Part shown: positions 1 to 8,265 of the stretch, in pieces
Layout: each line of letters opens with the position of its first letter
Position numbering within the stretch: the stretch's first letter is position 1
NCBI GenBank assembly: GCA_030537465.1
Contig: JAUNMP010000016.1
Coordinates: 2,520-44,659 of the forward strand
Direction: 5' to 3'
DNA from: a bacterium
GTDB taxonomy: Bacteria; Verrucomicrobiota; Kiritimatiellia; RFP12; UBA1067
Length of the DNA: 42,140 bases
Notes under the pieces: model-generated
What the model was told of the DNA's origin: nothing
The model's database searches: none
Seen by the model: only the letters and a program-made list of their open reading frames with translations
Made by a program: the position numbers and the translations under genes

Positions 1-615
1 GTTCCGGCCGGCATTCCCTGGCTGCCCCAGATCCCCGAGGGGTGGGAGGTGAAGAAGGTTCGGCAAATCGCAAAAGAGGGGAAGTGCAAGAACAAAGGAA
101 ATGTTGAAAAGAATGTTCTGTCGTTGAGCTATGGCAAGATCATTCGCAAGAAGGAAATCTATTCTGGACTCGTCCCCACTGATTTCGCGACCTATCAAAT
201 CGTGGAAAAGGGCAACGTGGTCTTGCGATTGACTGATTTGCAGAATGACCACAGAAGTCTGCGATGTGGGTTGGTTTGTGAAAGGGGAATCATCACAAGC
301 GCCTATGTGAGTTTGGTGCCTGGAAAAATCCTGCCAGAATATTTGTATTTGATACTACATTCGTGCGACCTACATAAGGTATTTTATTCATTGGGTGGAG
401 GTCTTCGTCAGTCAATGAATTATGCCGATGTTGGAAACTTGATGATCCCTCTTCCGACGATTCAAGAGCAGCAAATTATTGCAGAATATGTTGATAGGAA
501 GGTTAAGCAGTTTGACGAACTAACTGCGGGATTGACGCAGCAGGTCGCCGCGCTGAAGGAATACAAGCAGCGGCTGATCGCCGACGTGGTCACGGGACAG
601 ATGAGGGTTGCGTGA
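1..615 (+). CDS. hsdS: Type I restriction-modification specificity subunit HsdS (3' part)
   Basis: The reading frame is open from the first base of the window, so the gene starts upstream and about 204 residues are visible. The first visible residues read IPWLPQIPEGWEVKK, the usual opening of a target-recognition domain. The C-terminus holds the conserved helical segment (QQIIAEYVDRKVKQFDEL, then LKEYKQRLIADVVTGQMRV) that links the two recognition domains and contacts HsdM. The product would be the DNA-sequence-recognising subunit of a type I restriction-modification complex. The recognition domain (about bases 60-460) is clearly richer in A/T than hsdR downstream, as is common for exchangeable recognition domains. 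The stop codon overlaps the hsdR start as TGATG, which implies translational coupling. hsdM is not in the window and presumably lies upstream. Confidence 0.93.
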   Translation, partial: VPAGIPWLPQIPEGWEVKKVRQIAKEGKCKNKGNVEKNVLSLSYGKIIRKKEIYSGLVPTDFATYQIVEKGNVVLRLTDLQNDHRSLRCGLVCERGIITSAYVSLVPGKILPEYLYLILHSCDLHKVFYSLGGGLRQSMNYADVGNLMIPLPTIQEQQIIAEYVDRKVKQFDELTAGLTQQVAALKEYKQRLIADVVTGQMRVA

Positions 616-3600
616 TGAATGTGAAGGAAGACGGACTTGAGACGATCATCGTCTCCTATCTGCGCGACATGGGCGGGTACGTCGAGGGAACGTCCTCGAT
701 GTACGACAAGTCCCTGGCGCTCGTGAAGGAGTGGCTGGAGGCGTTTCTACTCGAGACGCAGCCGAAGGAGGTCGAGGCGTCCGCCATCTTCAAGGTGCCG
801 TCCGAGACCGCGAAGTTCTACAGCCGGCTGAGCGCGGCGCTCACGACGCGCGGCGTGGTGGACATTCTCCGCAAGGGGTTCAAGTACAACGGGCAGACGT
901 TCAAGCTCTACTACGAGCTGCCGTCCCCGCTGAACGAGACCGCCAAGGCGAACTACCGGAAGAACCGTTTCGGCGTGATCCGCCAGCTGCACTATTCGAA
1001 GATCGAGACGAAGGACGCGATCGACTTCGTCGTCTTCATCAACGGACTGCCGCTCGCGACGTTCGAGCTCAAGAACCATTTCACCAAACAGACCGTCGAC
1101 AACGCGATCCGGCAGTACATGGTCGACCGCGATCCGAAGGAGATCCTCCTGCAGAAGAAGCGCTGCGCCGTCCACTTCGCGGTGGACGACACGGACGTCT
1201 TCATGTGCACGGAGCTGAAGGGCGCCGAGTCCTGGTTCCTGCCGTTCAACCGGGGCGTCAACGGCGGGAAGGGGAATCCCGTCATCCCCGGCAAGACGAT
1301 GACCTCGTATCTGTGGGAGGAGGTGTTCGAGAAGCGTTCGCTCTCCAACATCATCGAGAACTTCGCCCAGGTGATCACCGAACGGGACAAGAAGACGGGC
1401 AAGGAGAAGGAAAAGGTCGTCTGGCCGCGGTACCACCAATTGGACGCCGTCCGCAGCTTGCTCGCCGTCACCGCGCGGGAGCCGGTCGGCCGCCGCTTCC
1501 TCGTGCAGCATTCCGCGGGCAGCGGGAAGTCGAACACCATCACCTGGCTCGCCTATCAGCTCGTGCTGCTGCAGACGGGCACGCGGGACGCGTGCCCCTA
1601 CCAGGCTGGCGCGGACGTGGCGAAGTTCGACTCGATCATCGTCGTCACCGACCGCGTCAACCTCGACACGCAGATCCGGGACAACATCCACGCCTTCGCC
1701 CGGCTGCAGAACCTCGTCGGGTGGGCGGACCATGCGTCGACGCTGAAGGATCTGCTGACGGGCGGCAAGAAGATCGTCGTCTCGACCATCCACAAGTTCC
1801 AGTTCATCCTGGACGAAATCGGCGGCGCCCTGAAGGACAAGCGTTTCGCCATCATCATCGACGAGGCGCATTCGAGCCAGAACGGCGAGATGGCGAGCAG
1901 CCTCGCGATGAGCGTCTCGGGGAATGGAATGGTAGGGTCCGCGCCCCGCGCGGACCGCGGCGAGGACGCGGAGGAGGATGTCGAGGACCGCATCTGCCGC
2001 ATCATCAAGGGGCGCAAGCTCGCGCGGAACGCGAACTACTACGCCTTCACGGCGACGCCCAAGAACAAGACGCTCGAGATGTTCGGCGAGCGGGTGGAGC
2101 TGCCGGACGCGCAAGCGGGATTCCGTCCGTTCCACGAGTACACGATGCGCCAGGCGATCGAGGAGGGGTTCATCCTCGACGTCATCCGCTACTACACGCC
2201 GTACCGGTCCTTCTACCAGGTGGTGACGGCCCAGGACGCCGACAAGGACGCGGAGTTCGACAAGGCGCGCGCCCCGGCGAAAATCCGCGCGTTCGTCGAG
2301 AAGCAGCCCGAGACGATTGGACAGAAGACCGCCGTCATCGTTGAGCACTTCTGTACGAAGGTCTACAAGAAGATCGGCGGCAAGGCGCGGGCGATGGTGG
2401 TGACCTCGTCCATCGAGCGGGCAATCGAGTTCTACAAGGCGATCTCCGCCCAGCTGGAGGAGCGGGGCGGAAAGTACAAGGCCATCGTCGCGTTCACGGA
2501 CAAGGAGATCGACGGCAAGGTCCACACCGAGGCGATGTACAACGGTTTCCCGTCCTCGCAGATCGAGGACCGGATCGAAGAGGATCCTTACCGCATCCTC
2601 ATCGTCGCGGACAAGTTCCAGACCGGCTACGACCAGCCGCTCCTCCACACGATGTACGTGGACAAGGTTCTCTCGGGCGTCAAGGCGGTCCAGACGCTCT
2701 CGCGCCTCAACCGCGCCGCGCCGAAGAAGGCGGACACCTTCGTCCTGGACTTCGCGAACGATCCCGAGGCGATCCGCCTGGCGTTCCAGCAGTACTACAA
2801 GACGACGGTCCTCGCCGGGGAATCGGACGTCAACAAACTCAACGACCTGATCGAGGTGATCGAGAAGAAGCCGTTCTACACGGCGGCGGATGCCGAGGCG
2901 GTCGTGCGGCTGCGGCTGACGGGAACCGACGCGGACCGTCCGCAGATCGACGCCGTGCTGGATGCCTGCGTGGCACGGTTCAAGGGCGAACTTGCCGAGG
3001 AGGGGCAGATCAAGGTCAAGCACGCGATGCGGACCTACTGCCACGTCTATCCGTTCTTCGCGAGCATCATGCCGTACGAAAGCCCCGACTGGGAGCGGAT
3101 GTACGTCTTCTATTCGCTTCTGGTGAAGAAGCTGCCCGTCCTGAAGCGGGAGGACTTCACGGAGGGGCTGCTCGAGAGCATCGACTTCGACAAGTACCGC
3201 CTCATCAAGGAGGAGGAGCGGGCGATCGAGATGCAGAACGAGGACGCCGAAGTCAAGCCGATTCCGACCGGATCGATGAACGGCGCCATTCCAGGCGTCG
3301 AGTTCGACAGTCTCGCCAACATCGTCGACGACTTCAACAAGGAGTTCGGCGGCATCGACTGGAAGGACGCCGACGAGGTGCGGCGGCAGATCAAGTCCCT
3401 GCCGCGGCGGATCCTGTCGTCCAACGCGAACTTCGTGAACACGATCCGACAGGGCGACACGCAGCTTGCCCAGATCAACTTCTACGACGGCATGCGCAAG
3501 ATCGTCGCCGCGCTGGGCGAGGAGAAGATCGAGTTCATGAAGACCTACTTCACGAACCCGCAGTTCCAGAACATGGTCAACAGCCGCGTCTTCGCCGCCT

Positions 3601-3719
3601 GCCTGGACGAAATCGCGCGCCCCAACGGTCCGTCGTGGGACGCCTCGGCGTCGTATCGCGGGACGGACGACGCTTCATTTGCCCTTGCCGCCGAGGAAAG
3701 CCCCGCCTATGGCCAATGA
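615..3719 (+). CDS. hsdR: Type I restriction enzyme R subunit HsdR (ATP-dependent translocase/endonuclease)
   Basis: This is the motor and nuclease subunit of the type I system, 1034 residues, a normal family length. The N-terminal nuclease domain has D137 and an E-L-K motif at 151-153 (PD-(D/E)XK type). It is followed by a superfamily 2 helicase core: Walker A HSAGSGKSN near 299-307, DEAH at 416-419, FTATPKNK, and motif VI QTLSRLNR near 693. A C-terminal helical region follows. ATG at 615 overlaps the hsdS stop by one base; an in-frame GTG at 612 is the only close alternative. All key motifs are intact, so the subunit looks functional. The end overlaps the radC start by 11 bases. Confidence 0.95.
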   Translation: MNVKEDGLETIIVSYLRDMGGYVEGTSSMYDKSLALVKEWLEAFLLETQPKEVEASAIFKVPSETAKFYSRLSAALTTRGVVDILRKGFKYNGQTFKLYYELPSPLNETAKANYRKNRFGVIRQLHYSKIETKDAIDFVVFINGLPLATFELKNHFTKQTVDNAIRQYMVDRDPKEILLQKKRCAVHFAVDDTDVFMCTELKGAESWFLPFNRGVNGGKGNPVIPGKTMTSYLWEEVFEKRSLSNIIENFAQVITERDKKTGKEKEKVVWPRYHQLDAVRSLLAVTAREPVGRRFLVQHSAGSGKSNTITWLAYQLVLLQTGTRDACPYQAGADVAKFDSIIVVTDRVNLDTQIRDNIHAFARLQNLVGWADHASTLKDLLTGGKKIVVSTIHKFQFILDEIGGALKDKRFAIIIDEAHSSQNGEMASSLAMSVSGNGMVGSAPRADRGEDAEEDVEDRICRIIKGRKLARNANYYAFTATPKNKTLEMFGERVELPDAQAGFRPFHEYTMRQAIEEGFILDVIRYYTPYRSFYQVVTAQDADKDAEFDKARAPAKIRAFVEKQPETIGQKTAVIVEHFCTKVYKKIGGKARAMVVTSSIERAIEFYKAISAQLEERGGKYKAIVAFTDKEIDGKVHTEAMYNGFPSSQIEDRIEEDPYRILIVADKFQTGYDQPLLHTMYVDKVLSGVKAVQTLSRLNRAAPKKADTFVLDFANDPEAIRLAFQQYYKTTVLAGESDVNKLNDLIEVIEKKPFYTAADAEAVVRLRLTGTDADRPQIDAVLDACVARFKGELAEEGQIKVKHAMRTYCHVYPFFASIMPYESPDWERMYVFYSLLVKKLPVLKREDFTEGLLESIDFDKYRLIKEEERAIEMQNEDAEVKPIPTGSMNGAIPGVEFDSLANIVDDFNKEFGGIDWKDADEVRRQIKSLPRRILSSNANFVNTIRQGDTQLAQINFYDGMRKIVAALGEEKIEFMKTYFTNPQFQNMVNSRVFAACLDEIARPNGPSWDASASYRGTDDASFALAAEESPAYGQ

Positions 3720-4449
3720 GTTCAAGACGAGGGCTGTCGAGTCCAAGCCGCGCGAACGCATCGAGTCGGCGGGAACGGCGACGGTGGCCAGCGGGGCCGA
3801 GCTGCTGGCCGTCATTCTGAAGACGGGAACGGCGGGCTGCGACGTGATGGAGCTGGCGCGCCGCCTGATCGACGCCTTCGGTTCGGTCGAAGCGCTGGTC
3901 CGGACGGATCTCAATGGACTGCGGACGGGAATCGACCAGTACAACCGGAGCCATCCCGAACGGCGGGTGACGGGGCTGGGGCGCGTCAAGACGCTGGAGC
4001 TGGCGGCGGCCTTCGAATTGGCGCGCCGGGGCTATGCCTCGAGGCCTGACCTGCCGTCCACGCTGTCGACGGCGGCGGATGTCGCGGCCTATATGCGGAC
4101 GTGGAGCGATGCGCTGGCGGAGCAGGAGGTGTTCTGGGTGATCGCGCTCGATTCGAAGCATCGCCCCTTGGCGGAGCCACAGCGTGTGGCGGTGGGGACG
4201 GTCAATGGCGTTTCGGTCCATCCACGCGATGTCTTCAAGGTGGCGGTTCGATGGAACGCGCAGTCCGTCATCGTCGTGCACAACCATCCCTCCGGCGATC
4301 CCAGTCCGAGCCGCGAGGACATCCAGCTGACGCGGCGTCTGCAGGAAGCCGCGCAGATGATGGGCATCCCGCTTCTCGACCACGTGATCCTCGGGGACGC
4401 CTCGCGGGGCCGGCCTGGCTATGTCTCGCTCGGCGGTTCTGTCGTGTAG
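3709..4449 (+). CDS. radC: RadC-family JAB/MPN-domain protein
   Basis: The 246-residue protein has a short N-terminal UPF0758-like helical part (PRERIESAGTATVASGAELLAVILKTG) and a C-terminal JAMM metal-binding domain. The domain carries E140 in AEQEVFWVI and the signature HNHPSGDPSPSRED (H191, H193, S201, D204). RadC proteins are putative metal-dependent hydrolases; their role in DNA repair is unproven, and they are often linked to mobile and defence loci. ATG at 3709 was chosen because a GAGGAAAG Shine-Dalgarno sequence lies at 3692-3699, inside the end of hsdR; the genes overlap by 11 bases. The arrangement hsdS-hsdR-radC suggests one transcript. Compared with housekeeping RadC, the N-terminal helix-hairpin-helix region looks shortened and divergent. 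Confidence 0.9.
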   Translation: MANEFKTRAVESKPRERIESAGTATVASGAELLAVILKTGTAGCDVMELARRLIDAFGSVEALVRTDLNGLRTGIDQYNRSHPERRVTGLGRVKTLELAAAFELARRGYASRPDLPSTLSTAADVAAYMRTWSDALAEQEVFWVIALDSKHRPLAEPQRVAVGTVNGVSVHPRDVFKVAVRWNAQSVIVVHNHPSGDPSPSREDIQLTRRLQEAAQMMGIPLLDHVILGDASRGRPGYVSLGGSVV

Positions 4450-4594
4450 TGCCCCGCAAAGCGGTTTTCGGTGGTTTCCGTGATCGACGGGGGGCGCGTA
4501 TCCCGGTCTCCACCACGGAAGGCGCCGAAACGCCCGTCCGGGCGGCACGGAAAGTGGCCAACGAAAGAATCCGCTTCGCACGACCCGGCCGCTT
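4450..4594. other. Gap after radC with no recognised gene
   Basis: Nothing recognisable is seen between the radC stop and the inverted repeat at 4595. There is no clear terminator with a T-tract and no open frame with a plausible ribosome site. Confidence 0.5.
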
Positions 4595-4629
4595 ACGGAA
4601 TTGTCGTTACAGAAATTCCGTGATAGAAT
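4595..4629 (+). promoter_or_regulatory. Promoter with overlapping inverted repeat, upstream of ATPase remnant
   Basis: TTGTCG (4601-4606) and TAGAAT (4624-4629) are spaced 17 bp and form a plausible sigma70 promoter. An 8-bp inverted repeat, ACGGAATT (4595-4602) and AATTCCGT (4614-4621), covers the -35 box, as an operator would. The start codon at 4640 is 11 bases after the -10, so any leader would be very short. Confidence 0.45.
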
Positions 4630-4639
4630 AACCACCCTG

Positions 4640-4741
4640 ATGCTTAATAACCCGTTTGTCATTCGTGGCTATGCAGGCCCCGAATACTTCTATGACCGAG
4701 AGTCGGAGACGAAGAAACTGCTGCGTGAGGACAGTCAATGA
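4640..4741 (+). pseudogene. Truncated start of an AAA-type ATPase
   Basis: A 33-codon frame begins ATG at 4640 and encodes LNNPFVIRGYAGPEYF followed by YDRESETKKLL, then stops at 4739-4741. This matches, from memory, the N-terminus of a family of P-loop ATPases found next to toxin-like or mobile loci (the NPF...PEYFxDRExET pattern). The rest of such a protein, including the Walker A motif, is not found in any frame before the next gene. It is read as a remnant left by deletion or replacement. Its promoter and operator-like inverted repeat are still visible upstream. Confidence 0.55.
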
Positions 4742-4850
4742 AGAAGGGGACATCCCGGTTCTTCAAACTCGGCTTTCGACCTTGACGGAAGACGGTAGTC
4801 CCCCACTCTTTCCCAGATATGCTTGCGAGAACCATACGAAACTGATACAC

Positions 4851-4888
4851 TATACACGAAATTGACAAATGCTATTTTCGTGTATAGG
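4851..4888 (+). promoter_or_regulatory. Promoter/operator with 11-bp inverted repeat before ATPase gene
   Basis: TATACACGAAA (4851-4861) and TTTCGTGTATA (4876-4886) form a perfect 11-bp inverted repeat around a 14-base loop. A TTGACA box (4862-4867) lies in the loop and a TATAGG -10-like box (4883-4888) overlaps the right arm, spacing 15. A GGAG ribosome site (4887-4890) follows. A bound dimer would block the promoter, which suggests autoregulation. Confidence 0.5.
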
Positions 4889-4899
4889 AGTGTTGGGCG

Positions 4900-6330
4900 A
4901 TGTTTTATGGTCGTGAGGAAGATCTCGGAGCACTGGATCGGCTATGGCGAAAGCAGGTCTCCTCGCTTGTCACCTGCAGGGGACGGCGGCGAATCGGCAA
5001 GTCGACTCTGATTGAGGAATTCGCCAGACGAAGTCACGCGCGATTCCTGGAGCTTGAAGGTCTTCCTCCCCAGCCCAATCAGACGAACGGCGATCAATTG
5101 TGCCATTTCGCGGAACAGCTCCGTGAACAGAGTGCATGGCGTGGACCATGTCCCGAAAGCTGGTATGAGGCGATGCTGGCGCTATCGAGTGTGATTGGCG
5201 AGGAACGGACGGTTGTGCTGTTGGATGAGATCTCCTGGATGGGTGCTCATGACGACAGTTTCCCGGGCATTCTGAAAACGGCCTGGGATCGGCATTTCAA
5301 GAAGCATCAGAATCTTGTCTTTGTGATTTGCGGTAGTGTCTCGACCTGGATTCAGGAGAACATCCTCAACAATACGGGCTTTGTGGGCCGGGCGACACTG
5401 AACCTTGTCGTCGGCGAGTTGCCGTTGCGCGATTGCATCAAGTTCTGGAGGGGGGCCGCCGAACGTACGTCCGTGCGTGAAATCGTCGACGTTCTTTCCG
5501 TGACTGGCGGTGTGCCGAAGTATCTAGAGGAACTGGATCCTTCGCTCTCGGCGGTAGAGAACATTCAGAACATGTGCTTTTCGCCGAATGCGCTTCTTCG
5601 GGATGATTTCTCGAAGATCTTCAGTTCTGTCTTTGGACAGAATGCCGTGGTCAAGCGCCGTATCCTCTCGGCACTCGCCAAGTCACCCATGACAGTGAGC
5701 GAACTTGCGGATGCGGTCGAAATGGAAAGGTGCGGCGTGCTGTCTCGACATCTTGAACAACTCGCGGTTGCAGGATTCGTTGTTGCGGACCGGGGATTGA
5801 ATCCGTTGACGCAGAAGCCGGCGAAGATCATTCGCTACAGGTTGAAGGACAATTACGCGCGGTTTTATCTCAAGTACATTGAGCCAAATGCGGAGATGAT
5901 TGACCGGAATGCCTTTCGCTGTCTCTCTCTGGATGCCATGAGAGGATGGGATTCCATGATGGGGTATCAGTTTGAGACGCTGGTGACAAACAACATCCCG
6001 TCTCTTCTGCCCCATCTCGGTCTGGAGAGGGCACTGCTCCTCTCCGCCGCGCCATTTCGGCAGTTGCCAACGGCACGGAAGAAAGGGTGCCAGATCGACC
6101 TTCTGCTCCAGACGGAGGCAGCCGTATGCCTTGTTGAGATCAAGCGTATGCGGGAGATCGGCCCCAAGATCGAGGATGAGCTTCGCGAGAAGGTTGCGCG
6201 TCTGGCCGTCAAGTCTGGCGTGTCTGTCCGCACGGCGTTGGTCTATGAAGGTGAGTTGTCTCCCCGATTGGCCGCCTCCGCGTATATTGACAAGCTTGTT
6301 GATTTTGGTCACCTGCTTGGAATTCGCTGA
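4900..6330 (+). CDS. AAA ATPase with winged-helix and PD-(D/E)XK-like C-terminal domain (DUF234-type)
   Basis: The 476-residue protein starts at ATG 4900 with GGAG nine bases upstream. It has an N-terminal P-loop domain (Walker A GRRRIGKST at 28-36, Walker B VVLLDEISWM with D109/E110) and a middle winged-helix region (about 265-320; KSPMTVSELADAVEMERCGVLSRHLEQL). The C-terminal domain carries the nuclease-fold residues D400 (CQIDLLL) and E413-I-K415 (LVEIK). This is the architecture of the archaeal/bacterial ATPase family with DUF234. Members are widespread in anaerobes, their function is unsettled, and links to mobile elements or toxin-like behaviour have been proposed. Base composition is lower in GC than the flanking genes, which fits horizontal transfer. 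Confidence 0.85.
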   Translation: MFYGREEDLGALDRLWRKQVSSLVTCRGRRRIGKSTLIEEFARRSHARFLELEGLPPQPNQTNGDQLCHFAEQLREQSAWRGPCPESWYEAMLALSSVIGEERTVVLLDEISWMGAHDDSFPGILKTAWDRHFKKHQNLVFVICGSVSTWIQENILNNTGFVGRATLNLVVGELPLRDCIKFWRGAAERTSVREIVDVLSVTGGVPKYLEELDPSLSAVENIQNMCFSPNALLRDDFSKIFSSVFGQNAVVKRRILSALAKSPMTVSELADAVEMERCGVLSRHLEQLAVAGFVVADRGLNPLTQKPAKIIRYRLKDNYARFYLKYIEPNAEMIDRNAFRCLSLDAMRGWDSMMGYQFETLVTNNIPSLLPHLGLERALLLSAAPFRQLPTARKKGCQIDLLLQTEAAVCLVEIKRMREIGPKIEDELREKVARLAVKSGVSVRTALVYEGELSPRLAASAYIDKLVDFGHLLGIR

Positions 6331-6372
6331 AGTATGTGGAGTTATATGAAGTCAATTGTGCAAGGACTGCCA

Positions 6373-8253
6373 ATGAAGAAGATTTTCAGGTGCATGATCG
6401 CGGGGCTGCCGCTGCTGCTGTCGGCGGCGGTGGTCGAAGACGTGCAGGTGCCGAGTCCGTCGATGAACAAGGACGTGCCCGCGAGCGTGGTGCTGCCGGA
6501 GAAGTACGCCCAGGATCCCGGCGCCGCGTGGCCGGTGGTCTTCGTCGTCCACGGCGCGGGCGGCAACCACCGCACCTACGCGACGAACGAGCTCACCTAT
6601 CTCGCCGACCAGTACGGTTTCATCTTCGTCTGCGCCGACGGCGGGAAGACGAGTTGGTGGTTCGACTCTCCCATTGATCCCACCTACAAATACGAGACGC
6701 ACGTGACGAAGGAGCTCGTGCCGTGGATCGACGCGCATTACCGCACGTATGCGACCCGCACGCAGCGGGCGATCATGGGCGGTTCGATGGGTGGACACGG
6801 CGCCTGCTGGCTCGGGTTCCGCCACAAGGACCTCTTCGGCGCGGTGGGGAGCATCTACGGTGGACTCGACCTCTGGGAATTCCACAAGCAGTGGGACATC
6901 GCCAAGCGTCTGGGTCCGCGGGACGAGTTCCCGGAGCGCTGGCGGACCTATTCCGCCTACACCGAGGGCGCGAAGCTGAAGAACGGCGACGTCGAGTTCA
7001 TCCAGATGGTCGGCACGAGCGACTTCTTCCTGAAGGCCAACCGGAAGATGCACGAGATCCTGGTCTCGAACAAGGTCGAGCACACCTACATCGAGATGCG
7101 GACCGACCAGGAGAAGACGAGCGGCCATTCGGGCGAGTTCAACGCCCTGTGCAAGCCGATCTTCGCCTCCTTCTTCCGCAACTACTTCGACACGGGAAAG
7201 GGGCAGATCGCCCAGGGTGTCCACGCCCGCACGACCCGCTATGGCGTGAAGGTGGCGAAGAAGGTGCGCGGCATGACGGCGCGTCCGCAGGTCGAGCTGC
7301 CCGCGCCGTGGAAGATCGTCGAGGGCGACGAAGGCCTGACGGGCTGCGACGTGCGGGATTTCTACTTCACGATTGAGGCGCCGGGCGAAAACACGCCCGC
7401 GCCCGCCGTGAAGCTCGTCTGGCCGGGCGTGGCGGTGAACGGCGTCTATGGGGCCCGGGACGTCACGATCGCGGACGAGGCGGTCACGTTCACGCCGACG
7501 GCCCGCAAGGCGCCGCTCACGTATGCGACCGGCTGGCAGGAGGGGGCTCTTTCGATGCTCTACCACCACCATGTGGAAGGGGCGCAGCACGGCCCCTACG
7601 CCGGCAGGCAGCTCCCCATGAATGAGATCAGGTCGGGCGACAACTGGCGCGCCGCCGCGCGGGCGATGTTCGCGCGGGCGGGTCTGGGCGAGACGAATGC
7701 GACGGACGGAGCCCTCATCCGCCTCTACGGCTTCGACTCGAACTTCCCCAACCGCCATGTGGACCATCCGCCGCACTTCCACGTGATGCTGGAGTGGAAT
7801 GGCTTCCGGAACAACAACGTCGGGCACTACGTCCTCGATCCGGACGGACGCATCCGCGTCAACAATTTCCTCGTCTGCGGACGCGTCCCCGGCTATGACC
7901 GCGAGGGCTATTTCAAGCAGGTCCGCGGCGAGACGACGGCGTACAACGGGCCCTCCGGACGGACCGTCTTCACGCTGGAGATGCTGGAGGACGGCTCGGG
8001 GCTCATCCTGCGCCGCCCCGGACAGGTCCGCGAATGGATGATCTCCGGCGAGAACCCCGTCGAAGCGGTGACGGTGAGCGCGCGCGTGAGCCCGTATGCG
8101 CCCTGGACCGAGGTGGCGTCCTATTCGGTCGCGGACGATACCGTCGCCGGCGTGCTCCAGATCACGGAGCGCACCGCGACCGCCGCGAAGACCGAGCGGT
8201 TCGTCTACAACCCCGACACCGGCAAGCTGATTGAAATGAACGTTGGACGATAA
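6373..8253 (+). CDS. Secreted esterase (alpha/beta hydrolase, CE1-like) with uncharacterised C-terminal domain
   Basis: The 626-residue protein starts at ATG 6373, chosen because AAGGA lies at 6362-6366 and a signal peptide follows (MKKIFRCMIAGLPLLLSAAV). Residues about 20-280 form an esterase-D/feruloyl-esterase-like alpha/beta hydrolase: nucleophile S138 in MGGSMGGHGA, candidate Asp near 217 (GTSDFF) and His 252 (TSGHSGEF). Likely substrates are acyl groups on plant or host polysaccharide. The C-terminal half (about 310-626) is a separate domain, rich in His and aromatics (YHHHVEGAQHGPY; HVDHPPHFHVMLEWNGF; VGHYVLDPDGRI), which I cannot assign. It is the first gene of the glycan cluster; the next gene starts 12 bases on. 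Confidence 0.85.
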   Translation: MKKIFRCMIAGLPLLLSAAVVEDVQVPSPSMNKDVPASVVLPEKYAQDPGAAWPVVFVVHGAGGNHRTYATNELTYLADQYGFIFVCADGGKTSWWFDSPIDPTYKYETHVTKELVPWIDAHYRTYATRTQRAIMGGSMGGHGACWLGFRHKDLFGAVGSIYGGLDLWEFHKQWDIAKRLGPRDEFPERWRTYSAYTEGAKLKNGDVEFIQMVGTSDFFLKANRKMHEILVSNKVEHTYIEMRTDQEKTSGHSGEFNALCKPIFASFFRNYFDTGKGQIAQGVHARTTRYGVKVAKKVRGMTARPQVELPAPWKIVEGDEGLTGCDVRDFYFTIEAPGENTPAPAVKLVWPGVAVNGVYGARDVTIADEAVTFTPTARKAPLTYATGWQEGALSMLYHHHVEGAQHGPYAGRQLPMNEIRSGDNWRAAARAMFARAGLGETNATDGALIRLYGFDSNFPNRHVDHPPHFHVMLEWNGFRNNNVGHYVLDPDGRIRVNNFLVCGRVPGYDREGYFKQVRGETTAYNGPSGRTVFTLEMLEDGSGLILRRPGQVREWMISGENPVEAVTVSARVSPYAPWTEVASYSVADDTVAGVLQITERTATAAKTERFVYNPDTGKLIEMNVGR

Positions 8254-8265
8254 AGGGTGAAAAAC

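Noticed and set aside
747..3044. Long open frame on the minus strand inside hsdR
   Set aside because: It is a GC-driven shadow of hsdR: low-complexity Arg/Leu/Asp-rich translation, no motifs, while hsdR shows full helicase motifs on the other strand.
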